Of a stretch of 35,812 nucleotides of DNA, positions 30,369-35,812 are shown in pieces. The translations under genes were made by a program, and so were the position numbers. Position 1 is the first letter of the stretch. Each line of letters begins with the position of its first letter. Source of the stretch: Flavobacterium sp. (GTDB taxonomy: Bacteria > Bacteroidota > Bacteroidia > Flavobacteriales > Flavobacteriaceae); contig JASLDM010000139.1 in NCBI GenBank assembly GCA_030151565.1, positions 1 through 35,812 on the forward strand. Direction: 5' to 3'. The notes beneath the pieces were generated by a model. It was not told the origin of the DNA, did no database searches, and worked only from the letters and a program-made list of their open reading frames with translations.

Positions 30369-30567
30369 ATGGTTGACATTAACCTCGATGCCTATCCAAA
30401 TGGGAGCGGTAATTTATATATTTCACCTTTTTGGAGGGTGGATAACTAAAAAAATGAATTTAGAGTCGGAGATTTGGTCGCAATTGATAACTTTGCTCGG
30501 CGTTATAGTGGCGCTAATTCAAGTAGTCAATCAAGTAAATCAACTAAACAAAAGGGATGATAAATAA
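30337..30567 (+). CDS. atpZ: AtpZ/AtpI family protein (right-arm copy)
   Basis: The 76-residue two-helix protein is identical to that at 5246-5476. The ATG at 30337 is preferred over the TTG at 30331. Confidence 0.85.
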   Translation: MKKGRKGGANKWLTLTSMPIQMGAVIYIFHLFGGWITKKMNLESEIWSQLITLLGVIVALIQVVNQVNQLNKRDDK

Positions 30568-30958
30568 GACAAATACGAAGTTTTTAATAGGAATATTAAG
30601 TGTAATTATTTTAGCTTTTGCAGCTCATACTGGCTTATTGTATGTTGCTAATTTGCAAAGTGAATGGGATCAGTTTAATTATTCGTTGATAGGGATTTAT
30701 AGTTTTGAATTGATATTTACGGCTTTGTTTTTCTTTGCGTTAATTGGGATTTATCGCGTTATGCCTGCTAATTTTGGCTTTGTTTTTTTAGGATTAATTA
30801 CTTTGCGTGCTGTAGCTAGCTATATATTTATTAATAAGGGATTAGAGATTGAGGGGGCGTCTAGCTTTTTAAAATACAATTTTTTAGTTGGTTTTATGCT
30901 TTTTCTCGCTTTAGATGCTGTAATTGCTTATGCAATTTTGAATAAGAAAATAGGGTAA
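30557..30958 (+). CDS. Small four-helix membrane protein, DUF6168-like (right-arm copy)
   Basis: The 133-residue protein is identical to that at 4855-5256. Its start overlaps the end of atpZ by 11 bases. Confidence 0.75.
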   Translation: MINKTNTKFLIGILSVIILAFAAHTGLLYVANLQSEWDQFNYSLIGIYSFELIFTALFFFALIGIYRVMPANFGFVFLGLITLRAVASYIFINKGLEIEGASSFLKYNFLVGFMLFLALDAVIAYAILNKKIG

Positions 30959-31016
30959 GTGCGTATTGCTTAAAAAAAAAAGTTTCATTTAGGGTGCAGG
31001 AGTTAATAATATATTG

Positions 31017-31024
31017 TAGTTTTG
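31017..31024 (+). promoter_or_regulatory. Promoter -7 element upstream of atpB (right-arm copy)
   Basis: TAGTTTTG on the plus strand, 41 bases before the atpB start. Confidence 0.55.
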
Positions 31025-31065
31025 CACAAAATTTTAAGAACCATAAAAAATTAAGAAGTTAAGGT

Positions 31066-32211
31066 ATGGTGACTGTCAAGAAATCACTGAATTTATTAGC
31101 CGTTATCCTTTTTGCGATAACCCCTGTATTTTCACAGACCAATTCTACTGCCGAACAATTGGAGGAATCAGTAGCGGAAACAATCGAGCACATTGATGGA
31201 CATGGAGTTCCTGAGTCTGAAAAAACTCAGGCACAGAAAGTGGCCGAACACATTGAGCACCATTTAAAAGATGATTATTCTTTTGTTTTCTTTTCGGATG
31301 AAGCTAAAGGTAAGAATTACGGTTTTCCATTACCCGTTATCTTAATCGATAATGGATTGAAAGTTTTCATGTCTTCGGAGTTTGATCATGGAAATAAATT
31401 AGTAGAAAAAGGAGGGCAAACGTATAAATTATACCACGGTAAAATTTATAAAACAAACGAAGCTGGACACATTGAATACAATGAAAAAGGGTTTCCAGCA
31501 AACGAAAAGCCATTAGATTTTTCAATTACTAAAAATGTTGCGTCCTTGTTTTTTACAACTATCTTGTTGTTTGTTATGTTTTTAGGATTGGCTAAAACAT
31601 ATAAAAAAGGTCCAAATACGTTGCCGAAAGGTTTTGCTCGTGTTTTAGAGCCATTGGTTTTATATGTACGTGACGAGATGGCAATTCCGAATATTGGGGT
31701 GAATCAGTATAAAAAATTCATGCCTTATTTGTTAACCGTTTTCTTTTTGATTTTCTTGTTGAACTTATTGGGATTAACACCGCTAGGGTTTAACGTTACA
31801 GGGAGTTTATCAGTAACGGCTTGTTTGGCTATTTTTACTTTCGTAATTACTCACGTTAGTGGTAATAGTGATCACTGGAAACATATATTTTGGATGCCAG
31901 GTGTGCCGTGGCCAATGAAAATATTCTTAGCGCCAATTGAAATTTTGGGTGCTTTAATTAAACCATTCTCATTAATGATTCGTTTATTTGCCAATATTAC
32001 TGCAGGTCACTCTGTTGTGATGGGGTTAATTGCGGTTGTGTTTTTATACAAGCAATCATTAGGTGTTGGTGGAGCAGTAGGAATCTCTTTTGCATTAACA
32101 TTGTTTTTAACTGTGCTAGAGATTTTGATCGCCTTTTTACAAGCTTTTATCTTTACAATGTTGTCTTCTTTATTTATTGGGATGGCAGTTCAAGAACACG
32201 AAGAGCACTAG
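31066..32211 (+). CDS. atpB: ATP synthase F0 a subunit (right-arm copy)
   Basis: The 381-residue protein is identical to that at 3602-4747, with a signal peptide, a His-rich periplasmic extension and essential Arg306. Confidence 0.96.
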   Translation: MVTVKKSLNLLAVILFAITPVFSQTNSTAEQLEESVAETIEHIDGHGVPESEKTQAQKVAEHIEHHLKDDYSFVFFSDEAKGKNYGFPLPVILIDNGLKVFMSSEFDHGNKLVEKGGQTYKLYHGKIYKTNEAGHIEYNEKGFPANEKPLDFSITKNVASLFFTTILLFVMFLGLAKTYKKGPNTLPKGFARVLEPLVLYVRDEMAIPNIGVNQYKKFMPYLLTVFFLIFLLNLLGLTPLGFNVTGSLSVTACLAIFTFVITHVSGNSDHWKHIFWMPGVPWPMKIFLAPIEILGALIKPFSLMIRLFANITAGHSVVMGLIAVVFLYKQSLGVGGAVGISFALTLFLTVLEILIAFLQAFIFTMLSSLFIGMAVQEHEEH

Positions 32212-32258
32212 GAAATTAGGAATAAAAATTTTGTTTAATTATATATAATTCATTTATT

Positions 32259-32453
32259 ATGGAAATCCCAACAATTATTGGAGCTGGTTTAATCGTTATT
32301 GGTGCTGGTTTAGGTTTAGGTAAAATCGGTTCTTCTGCAATGGACGCAATTGCTCGTCAACCAGAAGCTGCTGGAAAAATCCAAACTGCGATGATTATCA
32401 TTGGAGCGTTATTGGAAGGTTTAGCATTCGGTGCTTTAATCTTAGGAAAATAA
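32259..32453 (+). CDS. atpE: ATP synthase F0 c subunit (right-arm copy)
   Basis: The 64-residue proteolipid is identical to that at 3360-3554, with the RQPEA loop and Glu53. Confidence 0.97.
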   Translation: MEIPTIIGAGLIVIGAGLGLGKIGSSAMDAIARQPEAAGKIQTAMIIIGALLEGLAFGALILGK

Positions 32454-32472
32454 TCCAAGAAAACAAAGAAAG

Positions 32473-32499
32473 ATATCTGCAACGGTTGGTTGCAGATAT
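32473..32499 (+). other. Hairpin between atpE and atpF (right-arm copy)
   Basis: A perfect 11-pair stem with a 5-base loop, 19 bases after the atpE stop codon; mirror of 3314-3340. Confidence 0.6.
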
Positions 32500-32547
32500 T
32501 CTTAATTAAACAAAAAATAAGATATTAAAAGTATAATTTAGATTTAG

Positions 32548-33048
32548 ATGGATAAGTTAATTAACGATTTTAGTTTTGGATTATTTTTCTGGCAATTAAT
32601 CATTTTAGTGGTTTTAGTTGTAGTTTTAGGGAAATTCGCGTGGAAACCAATCATCAATGCTTTAGAAGCACGTGAAGAAGGAATTACCGATGCTTTGGCT
32701 GCTGCTGAAAATGCTAAAAGAGAAATGGCTAACTTGAAAGCTGATAATGAAAAGTTATTAGCTGAAGCAAGAGCTGAGCGTGATGCTATGCTTAAAGATG
32801 CTCGTGATTTTAAAGAAAAATTAATTGCTGATGCTAAAGAAGAAGCTCAAGTTCAAGGCGAGAAATTAATTGCTCAAGCGAAAGCTACTATTGAAAGTGA
32901 GAAAAATGCAGCATTGAAAGAATTGAAAGGACAAGTATCTTCACTTTCAATTGACATTGCAGAGAAATTATTAAAAGATCAATTAGCAAATAAAGAGGCT
33001 CAAACACAATTGGTTGAGAAGATGCTAGGAGACGTTAAATTAAACTAA
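32548..33048 (+). CDS. atpF: ATP synthase F0 b subunit (right-arm copy)
   Basis: The 166-residue stator subunit is identical to that at 2765-3265, with one N-terminal helix and a long coiled coil. Confidence 0.97.
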   Translation: MDKLINDFSFGLFFWQLIILVVLVVVLGKFAWKPIINALEAREEGITDALAAAENAKREMANLKADNEKLLAEARAERDAMLKDARDFKEKLIADAKEEAQVQGEKLIAQAKATIESEKNAALKELKGQVSSLSIDIAEKLLKDQLANKEAQTQLVEKMLGDVKLN

Positions 33049-33056
33049 GAATCATT

Positions 33057-33590
33057 ATGATAGGCACTAGAGCAGCTGCACGATATGCTAAAGCGATGCT
33101 TGAGAATGCTACTGAAAAGGGTAATTCTGATGCGATTAATAATGACATGATCCTTATTTCTGAATCAGTTTCTCAAAGCGAAGAGTTAAAGACGTTTCTT
33201 TCAAATCCTATTGTTAAAGGAAGTGTGAAGTTGAATGCTGTTTCTGAGGTGTTCACTAACGTTACACCAGAAACTAAAAAATTATTTGAGCTTTTGTTGC
33301 AAAACAAACGTTTGAATATTCTTGGAGCAATCGCTTTTAAATTTCAAGAGCTTTACGATGAGCAACGTGGATTAGAAAAAGCGACCGTTACAACGGCTTT
33401 TCCTATGGACGCGGCATTAGAGGCTAAAGTACTTCAGAAAATAAATGAAATATCTTCTAAAAAGGTGACCATTACTAATGTGGTTGATCCTAATGTTTTA
33501 GGAGGGTTCATTTTAAGAATTGGAGATAAGCAATTTAATGCTTCATTGGCAAATCAATTGCATGTATTAAAAAGAGAGTTAACAAATTAA
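33057..33590 (+). CDS. atpH: ATP synthase F1 delta subunit (right-arm copy)
   Basis: The 177-residue protein is identical to that at 2223-2756 and begins 8 bases after atpF. Confidence 0.96.
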   Translation: MIGTRAAARYAKAMLENATEKGNSDAINNDMILISESVSQSEELKTFLSNPIVKGSVKLNAVSEVFTNVTPETKKLFELLLQNKRLNILGAIAFKFQELYDEQRGLEKATVTTAFPMDAALEAKVLQKINEISSKKVTITNVVDPNVLGGFILRIGDKQFNASLANQLHVLKRELTN

Positions 33591-33629
33591 AAATCACCGC
33601 ACGAATTTCGTGTATAAACATATAATAAA

Positions 33630-35204
33630 ATGGCAGAAATCAATCCTGCTGAAATTTCAGCAATTTTAAAAAAACAGTTATCTGGTTTTAATTCTGATGC
33701 TTCTTTAGAAGAAGTAGGAACCGTTCTTTCAATTGGAGATGGTGTAGCTCGTGTTTACGGGTTAGCTAACGCTGAATACGGAGAGCTAGTTCAATTCGAA
33801 AATGGACTTGAAGCAATGGTTCTTAACCTAGATGAAGATAATGTAGGTATTGTATTGTTAGGACCATCACAAGAAATTAAAGAAGGTGCTATTGTAAAAA
33901 GAACAGGGCGTATTGCTTCTCTTAAAGTAGGAGAAAAAATGGTAGGTCGTGTTGTGGATACTTTGGGTAACCCAATCGATGGTAAAGGTGCTATTGGTGG
34001 TGATTTATTCGAGATGCCTTTAGAGCGTAAAGCTCCTGGAGTTATCTTCCGTCAACCAGTTACTGAGCCGTTGCAAACAGGAATTAAATCTGTTGATGCG
34101 ATGATTCCAGTTGGACGTGGTCAACGTGAATTGGTTATTGGTGACCGTCAAACGGGAAAAACTACGGTTTGTATCGATACCATTTTAAATCAAAAAGAAT
34201 TTTACGATGCAGGGCAACCAGTATATTGTATTTATGTAGCTATTGGGCAAAAAGCTTCAACTGTTGCATCTATTGCAAAAACATTAGAAGAAAAAGGTGC
34301 GATGGATTATACAATCATCGTTGCAGCAAATGCTTCTGATCCTGCTCCAATGCAAGTATATGCTCCTATGGCGGGTGCTGCAATCGGAGAGTATTTCCGT
34401 GATACAGGTCGTCCAGCTTTAATTGTATATGATGATTTATCAAAACAAGCGGTTGCTTACCGTGAGATGTCTTTGATTCTTCGTCGCCCACCAGGACGTG
34501 AAGCGTACCCTGGGGACGTTTTCTATCTTCACTCAAGATTATTAGAGCGTGCTGCTAGAGTAATTGGTGATGATGAAATCGCAAAAAACATGAATGATCT
34601 ACCAGAATCTATTCGTCCATTTGTAAAAGGTGGAGGTTCATTAACGGCTTTGCCAATTATTGAAACACAAGCTGGTGACGTTTCTGCATACATCCCAACT
34701 AACGTAATTTCTATTACTGACGGTCAGATTTTCTTAGAGTCAGATTTATTTAACTCAGGAGTTCGTCCTGCAATTAACGTAGGTATTTCTGTATCTCGTG
34801 TTGGAGGTAGTGCGCAGATTAAATCGATGAAAAAAGTTGCAGGTACACTTAAGTTAGACCAAGCTCAGTTCCGTGAATTAGAAGCTTTTGCTAAATTCGG
34901 TTCTGATTTAGATGCTGTTACTTTAAATGTAATTGAGAAAGGACGTCGTAACGTAGAGATTTTGAAACAAGCAGTAAATGATCCTTACAAGGTGGAAGAT
35001 CAGGTAGCGATTATTTATGCTGGTTCTAAAAATTTATTGAGAAATGTTCCTGTTGATAAAGTTAAAGAATTCGAAAAAGAATACTTAGACGTATTAAACA
35101 TGACTCATAAAGATATTTTAAACGCACTTAAAGCAGGTAAGTTAACTGATGAAGTTACTGCTGTTTTAGAAAAAGTTGCTAAAGAAGTATCATCAAAATA
35201 TTAA
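33630..35204 (+). CDS. atpA: ATP synthase F1 alpha subunit (right-arm copy)
   Basis: The 524-residue protein is identical to that at 609-2183, with Walker A at 171-179 and Arg390. Confidence 0.98.
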   Translation: MAEINPAEISAILKKQLSGFNSDASLEEVGTVLSIGDGVARVYGLANAEYGELVQFENGLEAMVLNLDEDNVGIVLLGPSQEIKEGAIVKRTGRIASLKVGEKMVGRVVDTLGNPIDGKGAIGGDLFEMPLERKAPGVIFRQPVTEPLQTGIKSVDAMIPVGRGQRELVIGDRQTGKTTVCIDTILNQKEFYDAGQPVYCIYVAIGQKASTVASIAKTLEEKGAMDYTIIVAANASDPAPMQVYAPMAGAAIGEYFRDTGRPALIVYDDLSKQAVAYREMSLILRRPPGREAYPGDVFYLHSRLLERAARVIGDDEIAKNMNDLPESIRPFVKGGGSLTALPIIETQAGDVSAYIPTNVISITDGQIFLESDLFNSGVRPAINVGISVSRVGGSAQIKSMKKVAGTLKLDQAQFRELEAFAKFGSDLDAVTLNVIEKGRRNVEILKQAVNDPYKVEDQVAIIYAGSKNLLRNVPVDKVKEFEKEYLDVLNMTHKDILNALKAGKLTDEVTAVLEKVAKEVSSKY

Positions 35205-35218
35205 TAATTAGACTTGAT

Positions 35219-35246
35219 GAAAAGCAATTGTACGCAATTGCTTTTC
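35219..35246 (+). other. Hairpin between atpA and atpG (right-arm copy)
   Basis: A 12-pair perfect stem with a 4-base loop, between the atpA stop and the atpG start; mirror of 567-594. Confidence 0.6.
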
Positions 35247-35270
35247 TCTAATTTACAAGATTATAAGTAA

Positions 35271-35812
35271 ATGGCAAATCTTAAAGAAATACGTAATAGG
35301 ATTACATCAATTGGATCTACGATGCAGATTACTTCAGCAATGAAGATGGTTTCTGCAGCGAAGCTTAAAAAAGCTCAAGACTCAATTACTGCGATGCGTC
35401 CCTATGCTGAAAAACTTACGGAGCTGATTCAAAACATTAGTGCTACCTTGGAAGGTGACAATTCAGGTGTTTTTTCTGAGCAACGTGAAGTTAAACATGT
35501 TTTGTTGGTAGTGGTTACGTCTAATAGAGGACTTTGTGGGGCTTTCAATGCCAATGTTATAAAACAAATTAATAACCTTAAGGCTACTAGGTTTAAAGGT
35601 GCAAGTATTGATCTGTTGACTATTGGAAAAAAAGGGCATGATGGACTTCGAAAAGGATTTCCAGTTTTTGAAAACGATAGTGCATTATTTGATGATTTAA
35701 GTTTCGAGTCAACTGCTGTAATCGCTCAGAAATTGATGGATACTTTTGTTTCTGGACAATATGATTCTATTCAAGTTGTGTATAATCAATTTAAAAACGC
35801 TGCTACGCAAGT
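35271..35812 (+). CDS. atpG: ATP synthase F1 gamma subunit, 3'-truncated (right-arm copy)
   Basis: It starts with ATG (MANLKEIRNRI) and runs open to the last base of the window, giving about 180 of roughly 285 residues. It stops at exactly the same base as the left copy. Confidence 0.95.
   Translation, partial: MANLKEIRNRITSIGSTMQITSAMKMVSAAKLKKAQDSITAMRPYAEKLTELIQNISATLEGDNSGVFSEQREVKHVLLVVVTSNRGLCGAFNANVIKQINNLKATRFKGASIDLLTIGKKGHDGLRKGFPVFENDSALFDDLSFESTAVIAQKLMDTFVSGQYDSIQVVYNQFKNAATQ

Larger units (their letters stand above)
17907..35812 (-). repeat. Right arm of a perfect 35.8-kb palindrome
   Basis: This is the reverse complement of the left arm and carries no independent sequence information. 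It starts in the middle of the terminator stem and ends inside atpG at exactly the base where the left arm begins. No insertion sequence, target-site duplication or recombination site is visible at its inner border. Confidence 0.99.

Noticed and set aside
1..35812. Treating the duplicated genes as real paralogues or a gene-dosage system
   Set aside because: Zero divergence, including in the intergenic DNA examined, plus an axis on a palindromic terminator argues for a copying artefact before any adaptive duplication.
1..35812. CRISPR arrays, tRNA or rRNA genes, insertion sequences, phage genes
   Set aside because: No regularly spaced direct repeats, cloverleaf-like segments, transposase motifs or phage structural genes were seen; the only large repeat is the palindrome.

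Overview
The whole 35,812-base window is one perfect inverted repeat. Bases 1-17906 and 17907-35812 are reverse complements about an axis between 17906 and 17907, so every gene pair has coordinates summing to 35813. The coordinates and proteins of every gene pair match, and the stretches I compared base by base showed no mismatch. There is no spacer: the axis lies inside the stem of an intrinsic terminator (17887-17926). The real information content is therefore one 17.9 kb segment. Both outer ends cut atpG at the same base. A zero-spacer palindrome of this size with no divergence is most simply a fold-back assembly or amplification product. A genuine inverted duplication or a closed hairpin DNA end is possible but less likely.

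The segment comes from a flavobacterium (Bacteroidota, Flavobacteriaceae-like). It is AT-rich, and its promoters carry the Bacteroidota -7 element TAnnTTTG instead of a sigma70 -10 box. Other signs are a SprE/PorW lipoprotein of the type IX secretion system, an HU-CCDC81/SPOR protein, and an F-type ATP synthase cluster ordered atpZ-x-B-E-F-H-A-G without atpD and atpC.

Layout of the left arm (the right arm is its mirror image): (i) 1-8420, minus strand: sprE, a bactofilin, atpZ, a small membrane protein, then atpB, E, F, H, A and a truncated atpG, with RNA hairpins between several atp genes. (ii) 8421-10519: a 446-bp intergenic region with two terminator-like hairpins, a lone 135-aa gene of unknown function behind a very good promoter, a two-way terminator, and a TerC/Alx-type membrane protein. 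(iii) 10520-12694, minus strand: gpsA and a PlsC-type acyltransferase, two enzymes of phospholipid synthesis, separated by 429 bp that hold a plus-strand terminator-like hairpin. (iv) 12904-15470: trpS with a MepB-family gene directly abutting it, meeting dprA tail to tail with overlapping stop codons. (v) 15586-17886, plus strand: the HU/SPOR protein, an acyl-CoA thioesterase, and a secreted S1/P1 nuclease that ends at the axis.

The arm is ordinary core genome: energy conversion, phospholipid precursors, tryptophan charging, DNA uptake/recombination, envelope and secretion. I saw no rRNA, tRNA, insertion sequence, CRISPR array or phage gene. The unusual thing here is the architecture, followed by several untranslated elements (orphan hairpins, an apparently leaderless gene, intercistronic hairpins).
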